This document shows, one piece after another, positions 55,988-64,000 of a stretch of 64,000 nucleotides of DNA. A model generated the notes under the pieces. It was not told the DNA's origin, searched no databases, and saw only the letters and a program-made list of their open reading frames with translations. The position numbers and the translations under genes are program-made. Every line of letters begins with the position of its first letter. The first letter of the stretch is position 1. Location: the NCBI RefSeq assembly GCF_033547075.1, contig NZ_CP137891.1, positions 2,480,001-2,544,000 on the forward strand, read 5' to 3'. The stretch comes from Flavobacterium ardleyense. Lineage in GTDB: Bacteria > Bacteroidota > Bacteroidia > Flavobacteriales > Flavobacteriaceae.

Positions 55988-57010
55988 ATGCCTGATTCGG
56001 TAGTTTTTATTCTAGCAATTGAAAGTTCTTGTGACGACACAGCAGCGTCTGTGATGGAAAACGATAAAGTACTATCAAATGTTGTCGCAAATCAGCTGAT
56101 TCATCAGCAATATGGTGGTGTCGTACCAGAATTAGCTTCCAGAGCGCATCAACAAAACATTGTTCCAGTGGTAGATGTTGCACTCAAAAAGGCGGGAATT
56201 TCTAGAGAGCAACTTTCTGCAATTGCATTTACTCAAGGTCCTGGATTGATGGGGTCTCTTCTAGTTGGTAGTTCATTTGCCAAATCAATGGCGTTTGCAC
56301 TTGGAATTCCGTTAATTGCAGTTAACCATATGCAAGCACATATTTTGGCACATTTTATTGATGAGGATTCAATGGAAAAACCGGATTTTCCATTTTTAGC
56401 CCTTACAATTAGTGGTGGTCACACCCAAATTGTTCAGGTTACTGATTATTTTGACATGAAAGTAATTGGCACCACAACAGATGATGCGGTGGGGGAAGCT
56501 TTTGATAAAACTGCTAAAATTTTAGGTCTTCCCTACCCTGGTGGACCGTTGATTGATAAGTATGCTCAATTAGGAAATTGCAAAGCATACCAATTTACAA
56601 AACCAAGAATAGACGGTCTCGATTTTAGTTTTTCAGGTTTAAAGACTCAAATTTTATATTTTGTTCAAAAGCAAGTAAAAGAAAATCCAAATTTTATTGC
56701 CAATAATATCAATGATATTTGCGCTTCTGTACAACACACAATTGTAACAATTTTGATGGACAAATTGAAACTTGCGGTTGCTCAGACTGGCATAAACAGC
56801 ATTGCAATCGGTGGCGGTGTTTCGGCAAATAGCGGTATTAGATTGGCCTTAATAAACGCTCGAAAAGAGTTAGGATGGAAGACTTTTATTCCAAAATTTG
56901 AATACACAACAGACAATGCCGCGATGATTGGCATCGTAGGATATCATAAATATTTAGAAAATGATTTTGAGAATGCTTCAGTAGTTTCAAAATCTAGAAC
57001 CACATTTTAA
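55988..57010 (+). CDS. tsaD: tRNA N6-adenosine threonylcarbamoyltransferase TsaD
   Basis: A 340-residue ASKHA-fold protein. Start M-P-D-S-V-V-F-I-L-A-I-E-S-S-C-D-D-T; metal-binding H-M-Q-A-H, and S-G-G-H-T-Q-I, with I-G-G-G-V-S-A-N-S later. With TsaB and TsaE it transfers threonylcarbamoyl to A37 of ANN-decoding tRNAs. An upstream extension to 55931 was rejected because the promoter box lies inside it. rsmE follows after one base. First gene of a plus-strand cluster. Confidence 0.96.
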   Translation: MPDSVVFILAIESSCDDTAASVMENDKVLSNVVANQLIHQQYGGVVPELASRAHQQNIVPVVDVALKKAGISREQLSAIAFTQGPGLMGSLLVGSSFAKSMAFALGIPLIAVNHMQAHILAHFIDEDSMEKPDFPFLALTISGGHTQIVQVTDYFDMKVIGTTTDDAVGEAFDKTAKILGLPYPGGPLIDKYAQLGNCKAYQFTKPRIDGLDFSFSGLKTQILYFVQKQVKENPNFIANNINDICASVQHTIVTILMDKLKLAVAQTGINSIAIGGGVSANSGIRLALINARKELGWKTFIPKFEYTTDNAAMIGIVGYHKYLENDFENASVVSKSRTTF

Positions 57011-57011
57011 T

Positions 57012-57716
57012 ATGCAATTATTTTACAATTCTTCTTTGAGCAAACATGATTTGGGATTCACATTTGATCGCGAGGAGAGCAAACATATAGTTAAAGTTTT
57101 ACGTAAATCGGATGGAGACAAGTTATTTGTTACCAACGGAATAGGAGATTTATTTACTACCGAAGTTGTTTTGGCCTCGGAAAATAAATGCCAGGTAAAA
57201 ATCGTTAACGTTGAGCATTTTGAAAGGAGAAAACAATACCTACATCTGGCCGTTGCTCCCACAAAAATGAATGACCGTTACGAATGGTTTTTAGAAAAAG
57301 CTACTGAAATTGGCGTAGATGAAATTACTCCCATAATCTGTGATCATTCAGAAAGAAAAAATATTAAATTGGAAAGATTTCAAAAGATAGTGCAGTCTGC
57401 GAGTAAGCAATCTTTGCAATATTATTCTCCAATTGTCAATGAGGCAATTTTGTTAAAAGATTTTTTAAAGCAAAAGCACACAGGACAAATTTTTATAGCT
57501 CATTGCGAAGATGGCAAGAAGAATACTTTAAAGGAAAGCATCAAACCTGACGGTAAAATTGTAATTTTAATTGGTCCAGAAGGCGATTTTTCTCCTAATG
57601 AAATAAAGATTTCGCTTGAAAATGGTTTCATGCCCGTATCGCTAGGACAAACAAGATTAAGGACGGAAACCGCCGCAATTGTTGCCTGCACATGTGTCGC
57701 ATTTTGCAATGAATAA
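57012..57716 (+). CDS. rsmE: 16S rRNA (uracil(1498)-N(3))-methyltransferase RsmE
   Basis: A 234-residue SPOUT-class methyltransferase. N-terminal PUA-like domain (about 1-70, with H-I-V-K-V-L-R), catalytic domain with P-T-K-M-N-D-R-Y-E-W-F, A-T-E-I-G-V-D-E-I-T-P and the knot motif L-I-G-P-E-G-D-F-S plus L-G-Q-T-R-L-R-T-E-T-A. Methylates U1498 of 16S rRNA. It begins one base after the tsaD stop. Confidence 0.96.
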   Translation: MQLFYNSSLSKHDLGFTFDREESKHIVKVLRKSDGDKLFVTNGIGDLFTTEVVLASENKCQVKIVNVEHFERRKQYLHLAVAPTKMNDRYEWFLEKATEIGVDEITPIICDHSERKNIKLERFQKIVQSASKQSLQYYSPIVNEAILLKDFLKQKHTGQIFIAHCEDGKKNTLKESIKPDGKIVILIGPEGDFSPNEIKISLENGFMPVSLGQTRLRTETAAIVACTCVAFCNE

Positions 57717-57717
57717 A

Positions 57718-58365
57718 ATGAAAATGAAAAAATTAGTTACGATTTTAATGTTTCTGTGTTTTCTTACCTCTAAGGGGCAGGAAATTGCTTTATTAAAATA
57801 TGGCGGCGGCGGCGATTGGTATGCAAATCCCACATCACTACCAAATCTTATTAAGTATTGCAATCAAAATATAAAAACGACTCTCAAATCTAAACCTGTT
57901 ACGGTCACGCCATCTAGTTCCGAAATTTTTTTATATCCTTACGTTCATCTAACTGGACATGGAAATGTTGTATTTACCGAAAGTGATATTCAAAACTTAA
58001 GAAGTTATCTTCTAGGAGGTGGATTTTTGCATGTTGACGATAATTATGGAATGGATAAGTACATTCGCAGAGAAATTAAAAAATTATTTCCACAACATGC
58101 GCTGATTGAAGTTCCATCCACTCATGCAATTTTTCAAAAGCCTAATTCATTTCCTCGCGGATTGCCAAAAATTCACGAGCATGACGGCAAAGCGCCGCAA
58201 GCATTTGGAGTTTTTATTGATGGTAGAATGGTTTTACTATATACCTACGAAACAGATTTAGGCGATGGTTGGGAAGATCCCGAAGTGAATAATGATCCTG
58301 CTGAACTACGAGAGAAAGCACTAAAGATGGGTGCAAATATTATCTATTATATTTTTAATAATTAA
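57718..58365 (+). CDS. DUF4159 domain protein
   Basis: A 215-residue secreted protein: signal peptide L-V-T-I-L-M-F-L-C-F-L-T-S-K-G-Q, then the DUF4159 domain with Y-G-G-G-G-D-W-Y-A-N-P near the start and G-G-F-L-H-V-D-D-N-Y-G-M-D. The domain resembles class I glutamine amidotransferase-like folds. Function unknown. The start (57718) lies just after the rsmE stop; an ATG at 57709 inside rsmE is also in frame. Confidence 0.85.
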   Translation: MKMKKLVTILMFLCFLTSKGQEIALLKYGGGGDWYANPTSLPNLIKYCNQNIKTTLKSKPVTVTPSSSEIFLYPYVHLTGHGNVVFTESDIQNLRSYLLGGGFLHVDDNYGMDKYIRREIKKLFPQHALIEVPSTHAIFQKPNSFPRGLPKIHEHDGKAPQAFGVFIDGRMVLLYTYETDLGDGWEDPEVNNDPAELREKALKMGANIIYYIFNN

Positions 58366-58369
58366 AATT

Positions 58370-59458
58370 ATGAGATCAAATACTATTGCAATAGGTTTGG
58401 TAAAAGCGGTGGGAATATTGGTCGCTTTTGCTATTATATTATATTTACTTTACATGATAAAGGCAGTATTAATTTACCTTTTGGTAGCCTTAATACTCAC
58501 GCTATTAGGAAGTCCAATTCTGCGATTTCTTAAAAGAAGATTTAAATTTCCCAACACTTTAGCGTCAGCAGCGGTTTTGTTATTATTTGTGCTAATTATG
58601 GCGGGATTTATTATGATGTTTGTACCACTAATTATTTCGCAAGGACAAAATTTAGCGGTTTTAAATGCTGCGCAAATTGAACAAAATTTGATAACATTGT
58701 ATAATCAATTTCTAACTTTTTTAGAAAGTCATAATATTGATTCGCAGAAATTAATCAAAGAATCTGACATCACTTCCTCACTAAGTTTTGCGTTTATACC
58801 TGCATTTTTTAACAGTTTTTTAGGAATTCTAGGAAATTTAGGAATGGCATTAGCTTCAATTTTCTTCATAACATTTTTCTTTTTAAAGGATAGGATGCTT
58901 TTTGAAAGAGGTGCTCGAAAGTTGCTCCCGGACAGTCATGAAGAAAAGATTTTAAATTCATTAGAAAAAATCAATCATTTGCTTTCTCGATACTTTATTG
59001 GCCTATTAATGCAGCTAAGTGTGATCTTTGTTCTATATATGATTGTATTATTTATATTTGATGTAGAAAATGCCGTAGTGATTGCATTTCTATGTGCCGT
59101 GCTGAATATTATCCCGTATGTAGGGCCACTTTTGGCTAGTATTATTGCAGCTTTATTAACGATGTTAAGCAATTTAGGAGGCGACTTTTCATCGGATATT
59201 TTGCCAACCACGATATATGTTTTAATCGGATTTTCGCTAGTGCAGGTGATAGATAATAATTTTTCATCTCCTATGATATTTTCAAATAGTGTAAAATCGC
59301 ATCCTCTTGAAATATTTTTAGTAATATTGATTGCAGGCTTTATGTCTGGTATTTTAGGAATGATTGTGGCAGTTCCGGTTTATACAATTTTGAAGGTCAT
59401 TGGAAAGGAATTTTTTCCAGAGAATACTTTAGTACGGTTGCTAACCAAAGACATTTAA
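58370..59458 (+). CDS. AI-2E family transporter (PerM-like permease)
   Basis: A 362-residue integral membrane protein with seven or eight helices: two near the N-terminus (11-30, 35-54), one at 61-83, and four or five in the C-terminal half. The family motif L-N-I-I-P-Y-V-G-P-L-L is present. The AI-2E family exports autoinducer-2 or other small molecules; substrate unknown here. Separated by four bases from the DUF4159 gene. Confidence 0.9.
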   Translation: MRSNTIAIGLVKAVGILVAFAIILYLLYMIKAVLIYLLVALILTLLGSPILRFLKRRFKFPNTLASAAVLLLFVLIMAGFIMMFVPLIISQGQNLAVLNAAQIEQNLITLYNQFLTFLESHNIDSQKLIKESDITSSLSFAFIPAFFNSFLGILGNLGMALASIFFITFFFLKDRMLFERGARKLLPDSHEEKILNSLEKINHLLSRYFIGLLMQLSVIFVLYMIVLFIFDVENAVVIAFLCAVLNIIPYVGPLLASIIAALLTMLSNLGGDFSSDILPTTIYVLIGFSLVQVIDNNFSSPMIFSNSVKSHPLEIFLVILIAGFMSGILGMIVAVPVYTILKVIGKEFFPENTLVRLLTKDI

Positions 59459-59461
59459 GTT

Positions 59462-60646
59462 TTGAGTTTACAATTATTAAATCCTGCCATTCAGGAGTAT
59501 ATAAATAGTAATTTAACTTCGGATATCAGTACGATGGCACTGTCCAAGAATCCATTTGAGGGAGAAGATTTCAAAGAAATTCTCAATCAGATTGCCGCGA
59601 AAGCTAAAGCAAAGGATAAGCTTCCTACTTGGTATTCTACCAGAAACATTCTCTATCCATCAAAGATTTCGGTCGAGCAAACATCTTCAGAAATTACTGC
59701 AGAATATAAATCGTCTTTGGTTTCGGGGGATTCTTTAATAGATCTTTCGGGAGGTTTTGGAGTTGACGATTTCTACTTTTCGCAGAAGTTTGATAAAGTT
59801 GTTCATTGCGAAATGCAAGAGGAATTATCCGCAGTTGTCGCCCACAATTTTAAGATGCTTAACGCTAATAATATTCAGTGTACGATTGGCGATAGCACTC
59901 AGTTGCTTAAAAATTTCGATCAGAAATGGGACTGCATTTATGTCGATCCTTCCCGCCGGAACGAAACTAAAGGAAAGGTTTTTATGCTTGCAGACTGCTC
60001 TCCAAACGTTAGTGAACTACTGCCGCTTTATTTATCTTATAGCAATACGATTCTAATAAAGACTGCGCCAATTTTGGATATTACAGCGGCGATGCTTGAG
60101 CTCAAGTACGTGAAAGAAATTCATCTGGTCGCCGTCAATAACGAGATGAAGGAAATATTATTTTTGATAGAAAATGGGTTTAATGGCACACCAAAGGTTA
60201 TTTGTGTAAATTTTACAAAAGTTGACTGTCAGAAGGTTGAATTTATTCTAAATTTAGATAGTCTGCCGTACTTCTCACTACCGAAGCAATATATTTATGA
60301 ACCCAATTCGGCGATTATGAAATCGGGTGAGTACAATCAATTAAGTAATCAGCTAAATTTGCCCAAACTACATCAGAACTCACATCTTTATACCTCTGAA
60401 AATTTGCTAAAATTTCCAGGTCGAGGTTTTAGGGTGGATGAAGTGTTAGAATACAACAAATTGGGAATCTCAAAAGTTTCTGCTTTGAAAAAAGCCAATA
60501 TTACAACTCGCAATTTCCCCTTAACCGTCGAAGAATTACGAAAAAGATTGAAATTGAAAGATGGTGGAAACTCCTATTGTTTCTTTACCACAAACATGAA
60601 TAATGAAAAAATAATTTTAATTTGCAGCAAAACTCCAATTTTATAA
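59462..60646 (+). CDS. class I SAM-dependent methyltransferase with THUMP-like domain
   Basis: A 394-residue protein. N-terminal part is helical; the SAM loop is L-I-D-L-S-G-G-F-G-V-D-D, then V-H-C-E-M-Q-E and Y-V-D-P-S-R-R-N, a motif typical of this flavobacterial methyltransferase group that carries a C-terminal THUMP-like domain. The C-terminus (from about 300) fits THUMP-like, suggesting an RNA substrate. Target not known. TTG start at 59462, 3 bp after the previous stop. Its stop overlaps the next gene start. Confidence 0.82.
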   Translation: MSLQLLNPAIQEYINSNLTSDISTMALSKNPFEGEDFKEILNQIAAKAKAKDKLPTWYSTRNILYPSKISVEQTSSEITAEYKSSLVSGDSLIDLSGGFGVDDFYFSQKFDKVVHCEMQEELSAVVAHNFKMLNANNIQCTIGDSTQLLKNFDQKWDCIYVDPSRRNETKGKVFMLADCSPNVSELLPLYLSYSNTILIKTAPILDITAAMLELKYVKEIHLVAVNNEMKEILFLIENGFNGTPKVICVNFTKVDCQKVEFILNLDSLPYFSLPKQYIYEPNSAIMKSGEYNQLSNQLNLPKLHQNSHLYTSENLLKFPGRGFRVDEVLEYNKLGISKVSALKKANITTRNFPLTVEELRKRLKLKDGGNSYCFFTTNMNNEKIILICSKTPIL

Positions 60647-61215
60647 TGAAACAGCTTTTAGTATTTTTGTCTTTTTTCCTTACCTCTCTAGTTTTCGCTC
60701 AAGATCCTTGCGAAATTTCGGCTAACGTCACTGATTCGATTGGAACATATCAATCCACCAAACCATATTTGGTATATGAAAAAAATTTTGGTGAAGATAA
60801 GAGCTATCTGTATTTTTCGCTAGCAATTACAGATGGCACACCAACTTTAAATTTTCAGCATATTCGAAAAAGTAAAAGTTTTATGGTAGCCGATTGCTTC
60901 AATAGCGGTTCAAAACTATACTTGCAACTACAAAATGGAAAGGTAGTAACGATGGTTTATGCCGATGCGGGTGATTGTGGAACTGGAATACGATCAGAAG
61001 ACGGATATAGTAACAGAGTTTTATCCGCAAATTTCTATTTTACCAAAGGCTCATTTGAAGATTTAAAAAAATCCCCGATTAATTTTATTAGAGTAAAATA
61101 TGCATCTTCCAACACCAATTATATAATTAAATCAGCTTTAAAGTCAGAGCTTGACGGACTTTCGTACGAACCTGAATCCTATTTTCAGCGGCTGCTTACT
61201 TGCTTGAAACTCTAA
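60646..61215 (+). CDS. secreted protein of unknown function
   Basis: A 189-residue protein with signal peptide M-K-Q-L-L-V-F-L-S-F-F-L to V-F-A-Q. The mature part, starting D-P-C-E-I-S-A-N-V, is beta-rich with C-F-N-S-G-S-K and a C-G-T-G-I segment; no family was recognised. ATG overlaps the methyltransferase stop (TAATG), so translation is coupled. It ends overlapping the stop of the convergent dipeptidase gene by 4 bp. Confidence 0.7.
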   Translation: MKQLLVFLSFFLTSLVFAQDPCEISANVTDSIGTYQSTKPYLVYEKNFGEDKSYLYFSLAITDGTPTLNFQHIRKSKSFMVADCFNSGSKLYLQLQNGKVVTMVYADAGDCGTGIRSEDGYSNRVLSANFYFTKGSFEDLKKSPINFIRVKYASSNTNYIIKSALKSELDGLSYEPESYFQRLLTCLKL

Positions 61216-61871
61216 TCGCAGTTCCAGTTAAAGTTTGCGACATCGTCAATTAATTTATCATCCAAATTATAGTGCCACCATTCTGAAGAAAGCGGTGCAA
61301 ATCCACTTTCGATCATTTTGTTTTTTAAATATAAACGGTTTTTCAAAATCTTATTGGAAAGCCGTTTGTAATTATGCCCAGCCTTTGGACTGAAAGAGTC
61401 AAAGGCAGTTCCCATATCGAGTTCGTTTCCGTCGCTATCTACAAGTGTCAAATCGACCGCTTTCCCTCGGTTATGAACGGAGCCTGTCTTTGGATTAGCG
61501 ACGTAGCTAGGATTGTTGACAATTTTCCACATTTTCTTTTGCACATCGAGTGAACGGTAACAATCAAATAATTTAATTTTGTAACCATCTTTCGCCACCA
61601 ATTCTGACGCAATGAGAAGAGCTTTAACGGTTTTTAATCGAAGATAGCACTCCGCACAATCGTAGACTACTTCTTTTAGAAAATTATCTGCAGTGGCATA
61701 TTTTAGGTCGTAGATAAACTTATCAGTAAAATCTTTAAGATTCACAAATGTTGTATCGTTAACCTTTTTTGACGTCATTTCACATAAATCCGAATCTTTT
61801 TCTTGCGCAAATGCTGCAGTAGATAGTAGAATTAGAATAAGAGTGACGGCAGATTTCGAAATTGAATACAT
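61212..61871 (-). CDS. D-alanyl-D-alanine dipeptidase, VanX/DdpX type (M15D)
   Basis: A 219-residue secreted zinc peptidase. Signal peptide to A-F-A-Q (about 22). Zinc-site motif S-V-H-N-R-G-K-A-V-D (H and D ligands) and E-W-W-H (catalytic Glu and the third ligand). Y-R-S-L-D-V-Q is the substrate-contacting Arg loop. In E. coli DdpX frees D-Ala from D-Ala-D-Ala; here no vancomycin operon is present, so cell-wall recycling is the natural guess. The only gene on this strand between the tRNAs and the convergent neighbour. Confidence 0.9.
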   Translation of the reverse strand: MYSISKSAVTLILILLSTAAFAQEKDSDLCEMTSKKVNDTTFVNLKDFTDKFIYDLKYATADNFLKEVVYDCAECYLRLKTVKALLIASELVAKDGYKIKLFDCYRSLDVQKKMWKIVNNPSYVANPKTGSVHNRGKAVDLTLVDSDGNELDMGTAFDSFSPKAGHNYKRLSNKILKNRLYLKNKMIESGFAPLSSEWWHYNLDDKLIDDVANFNWNCD

Positions 61872-62045
61872 AAAAGATTATTTTATAGAAATAATTTATC
61901 GGTCGAAGTTAGTCTTTTTCCATGTGTTTTAAGATTGATTAAAGAAATTTAAAGTTTCTTAAAAAAATTAAAATTTCATATCGCTTTGATATTGAATAGC
62001 TTTGAAAAAACTTCGAAAATTTATCAAAAAAAAGCTGTGATAAAC

Positions 62046-62076
62046 TTGTAATATATAAAGTAGTGCCCTACATTTG
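62046..62076 (+). promoter_or_regulatory. promoter of the tRNA cluster: TTG, 20-base spacer, TACATTTG
   Basis: TTG at 62046-62048, 20-base spacer, TACATTTG at 62069-62076, 36 bp before the first tRNA. A very good match to the Bacteroidota promoter model. Confidence 0.75.
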
Positions 62077-62111
62077 CAACCGCTTAGCAAGAGAGAAATT
62101 TCTGAAAAGCA

Positions 62112-62201
62112 GGAGAGTTGCCTGAGTGGCCGAAAGGACTTGTTTGCTAAACAAGCGTATGGGGAACTGTACCAAGGGTTCGAATCCCTTACTCTCCGCC
62201 A
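62112..62201 (+). tRNA. tRNA-Ser(GCU)
   Basis: Acceptor GGAGAGT pairs with ACTCTCC, followed by G and an encoded CCA. Long variable arm of serine type. Anticodon loop TTGCTAA with anticodon GCT at 62146-62148, T-loop GTTCGAATC. Confidence 0.96.
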
Positions 62202-62256
62202 CTTGTTTCTAATATAAATTCGACGTGAATTTTATTATATTATTAGAAATCATTTT

Positions 62257-62334
62257 CGGGGTGTAGCGTAGCCCGGTTATCGCGCCTGCTTTGGGAGCAG
62301 GAGGTCGCAGGTTCGAATCCTGCCACCCCGACCA
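62257..62334 (+). tRNA. tRNA-Pro(UGG)
   Basis: Acceptor CGGGGTG pairs with CACCCCG, discriminator A and encoded CCA. Anticodon loop TTTGGGA with anticodon TGG, T-loop GTTCGAATC. Confidence 0.96.
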
Positions 62335-62362
62335 AAACTTTTCCATAGGTTTTAAAACTAAT

Positions 62363-62436
<74 letters not shown>

Positions 62437-62437
62437 C

Positions 62438-62472
62438 AAAAACCCTCGTAATCTTTTGATTATGAGGGTTTT
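62438..62472 (+). terminator. terminator of the tRNA cluster
   Basis: AAAACCCTC / GAGGGTTTT stem with an inner AATC / GATT pair, followed by a T-rich stretch, directly after the tRNA-Arg. Confidence 0.85.
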
Positions 62473-62601
62473 GTGTTTTTAGACTAATCGTAATACCGCC
62501 AACTACTTTTGCGATTTTTTTTTGTTAAATTCACCGAGAGCACTAGCAACTAGTAAGTACTCGGCTTGACCATCAGTTCTTAAATGCTCAAAATTTGAAT
62601 T

Positions 62602-62693
62602 ATAGCCCCGATGGGAACGGCATCCTTTTTCTTTTTCGCCTACCCTCTGTGGCAAATGCGAAAAAAGAAAAAGATACAGAGGACAGCGGGACA
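62602..62693 (-). repeat. dispersed hairpin element, copy 4
   Basis: AGCCCCGATGGGAACGGCATC, then stem CTTTTTCTTTTTCGC (62625-62639) pairing with GCGAAAAAAGAAAAAG (62658-62673, one extra A), then ATACAGAGGACAGCGGGAC. Flanks match copies 2 and 3. Overlapping reading frames on both strands are artefacts. Confidence 0.78.
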
Positions 62694-62835
62694 AATGGTG
62701 ATAGAATATGTTATTTCTGCTCCCGAAAAAACACAGCGAAAATGTAATCTTGAACAAATTGCACTACCAATTTCAGTCATGCAAATTTCTTTAAAACATC
62801 GAGGCGATTTGGCAAATAATTTCGTGTTTAAATCG

Positions 62836-62843
62836 TACTTTTG
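62836..62843 (+). promoter_or_regulatory. -7 promoter box TACTTTTG before the VTT-domain genes
   Basis: Exact TAnnTTTG match with TTG at 62810-62812 (23-base spacer). The first gene starts about 200 bases later, so if used it makes a long leader. Confidence 0.4.
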
Positions 62844-63051
62844 CACCCATTAAAACTGTTCACTCATAAACAATTACTAATTCTGTAATTCGCAATACTA
62901 AATGGAGAGTAATTCTGTTTATAGATTGAAAATCTTTAAAGTGGTCAGCATCAAAAAAAGTATGCAGAAGCGTTAAAATTGGTATAGACTTTGACTTACA
63001 CTTGGTTAAGTCACTCTGACAAGCATGTTTTTTTTTAAAATTATTGATGGT

Positions 63052-63681
63052 ATGGAACAAAGCACTAGAACGATCCCAGCAAAATCTGTTACTAAAAAAT
63101 TAGTTGTTCTTAACCGCTACTATAAAATCACGCAATTTTACTCGTTTTTAAAATCGACCGCGATTAAGGGCGGAATTGCGATTTTGATATTTGGGGCAAT
63201 TTTAATAACTTTAGAATACTTCTTCTTAGATTTTGATAGTTTGCTTAACAGTCTTGTCGCAAATTACTCCCCTAGTATTATTTTGTCATTTTTTTTACTA
63301 TCCGAAACTATTCTTGGTCTTGTACCTCCCGAGATTTTTATTGCTTGGGCGTCAAAATCGGCAACCCCTTGGACATTACTTTTCGCATTGGCAACAATGT
63401 CCTATATTGGCGGAATTATCGCTTATTTTATTGGAAATCGCTTATTTCTGATTCCTGCTGTAAAAAATCATATCGAAAATAAGATTGCCGGCCATATTAC
63501 AAATCTGCGCCGCTGGGGTGGGGTTTTTGTGTTTATTGGCGCAATGCTGCCATTGCCGCATTCAATAGTGAGTCTGGCGTGCGGACTTATCAAGTATAAT
63601 TTCAAACATTATCTAGTGTGGGCATTATTTAGATATGTGCGATTTGTTATTTATGCCTTAATTATTTTTCAAATTTTCTAA
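63052..63681 (+). CDS. VTT-domain (DedA-like) membrane protein
   Basis: A 209-residue integral membrane protein. A short charged N-terminus is followed by five or six helices. The VTT (SNARE-associated/DedA) domain shows L-V-P-P-E-I-F-I-A-W, a re-entrant helix region, and G-A-M-L-P-L-P-H-S. Domain proteins of this class flip or move lipids across membranes. ATG 63052 (M-E-Q-S-T-R-T) was chosen over an earlier in-frame ATG at 63025. Homologues are sometimes misnamed short-chain dehydrogenases. The next gene encodes a second VTT protein 4 bp downstream. Confidence 0.82.
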   Translation: MEQSTRTIPAKSVTKKLVVLNRYYKITQFYSFLKSTAIKGGIAILIFGAILITLEYFFLDFDSLLNSLVANYSPSIILSFFLLSETILGLVPPEIFIAWASKSATPWTLLFALATMSYIGGIIAYFIGNRLFLIPAVKNHIENKIAGHITNLRRWGGVFVFIGAMLPLPHSIVSLACGLIKYNFKHYLVWALFRYVRFVIYALIIFQIF

Positions 63682-63685
63682 TAGA

Positions 63686-64000
63686 ATGAAGTGGATTCAG
63701 CAGTTGTACAATTGGGTTTTAAGTTGGGCCGAAACAAAATATGGAACAACGGTTCTATTTTTTCTAGCGTTTGTCGAATCGATTTTTTTTCCAATTCCAC
63801 CAGACATTCTATTAATTGCTTTGGCTCTAGGCGCATCGCACAAAGCCTTTAGATATGCGCTAATTTGCACTTTAGGCTCTGTTTCGGGGGCTGTAATTGG
63901 CTATGCAATTGGAAACATGATGTGGTTAACTGCTGGTGGAGATTTTTCGCCATTTGCCAATATGTTCTTCAATAATATACCCGGATTTACAGTTGAACTT
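63686..64000 (+). CDS. YqaA-type VTT-domain membrane protein, cut by the window end
   Basis: 105 codons from ATG 63686, open to the window end. Start M-K-W-I-Q-Q-L-Y-N-W-V, then V-E-S-I-F-F-P-I-P-P-D-I-L-L-I, the VTT/DedA signature with its paired prolines, and a second helix ending Y-A-I-G-N. YqaA-type proteins are about 190-200 residues, so roughly half is present. It begins 4 bp after the preceding VTT gene stop, an operon of two related proteins. Confidence 0.85.
   Translation, partial: MKWIQQLYNWVLSWAETKYGTTVLFFLAFVESIFFPIPPDILLIALALGASHKAFRYALICTLGSVSGAVIGYAIGNMMWLTAGGDFSPFANMFFNNIPGFTVEL

Noticed and set aside
62503..62853. Overlapping reading frames on both strands
   Set aside because: They span hairpin element copy 4; the two strands share the same conserved repeat, so neither is a real gene. 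The minus-strand tail near 62510-62590 looks slightly coding-like but could not be assigned.

Overview
This is a low-GC chromosomal segment of a member of the Bacteroidota, most probably Flavobacteriaceae and close to Flavobacterium. Evidence seen in the sequence: promoters follow the Bacteroidota -7 consensus TAnnTTTG (often TATCTTTG) rather than -10 TATAAT, Shine-Dalgarno sequences are mostly absent, and lineage-typical families are present (DUF3822 next to rsmD, BshA of bacillithiol synthesis, PrcB_C lipoprotein, DUF4159, DUF6155-like, GH3/serine-hydrolase fusion, TamB and LptD of Gram-negative outer-membrane assembly). No phage, plasmid, integrase, intact insertion sequence or CRISPR array is visible; the window is mostly housekeeping DNA with a few odd islands.

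Layout. 1-3.1 kb: cardiolipin synthase (partial), a ketopantoate reductase and a small lipoprotein. 3.2-3.7 kb: a type II toxin-antitoxin pair whose toxin carries two in-frame stops. 3.9-10.2 kb: rsmD with DUF3822, a RecD-like helicase, kdsB and pheT. 10.3-15.8 kb: a complete RND efflux operon (adaptor, pump, TolC-like channel). 16-29.1 kb: recG, an M1 aminopeptidase, uvrD/pcrA, a YciO-like protein, an OmpA-type porin, a NUDIX hydrolase, an SF2 helicase and small unknown proteins. 29.2-33.6 kb: the most unusual region, with a tandem array of about 124-bp units, a dispersed hairpin element, a two-gene operon in which both enzyme-like proteins (DUF294 nucleotidyltransferase and DEDDh exonuclease folds) lack key catalytic residues, and 0.77 kb without genes. 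33.6-35.2 kb: a GltB-like FMN protein. 35.4-44.8 kb: eight minus-strand genes (amidase, MCE protein, two Fe-S proteins, unknown, GH3 fusion, bshA, PrcB lipoprotein). 44.9-48.0 kb: lptD and ridA. 48.2-51.3 kb: a BadF-type kinase, gapdh and pfkA. 51.4-61.2 kb: tamB divergent from a plus-strand cluster tsaD-rsmE-DUF4159-permease-methyltransferase-unknown. 61.2-64 kb: a VanX-like dipeptidase, a Ser-Pro-Arg tRNA cluster and two VTT-domain membrane proteins, the second cut by the window end.

Together the genes cover envelope building (kdsB for Kdo, lptD, tamB, MCE protein, amidase, GH3, OmpA), DNA repair (recG, uvrD, other helicases), translation (pheT, tsaD, rsmD, rsmE, tRNAs) and central glycolysis.

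Signals the gene list does not explain: (1) four copies of a dispersed hairpin element with conserved flanks and variable but base-paired stems; (2) two divergent promoters, amidase/lptD and tamB/tsaD, in which the two -7 boxes face each other across exactly 2 bp and form an inverted repeat; (3) the tandem array before the DUF294 operon; (4) the decayed toxin beside an intact antitoxin; (5) a perfect 18-bp inverted repeat inside the 3' end of rsmD. All family assignments are by eye and no database search was run.
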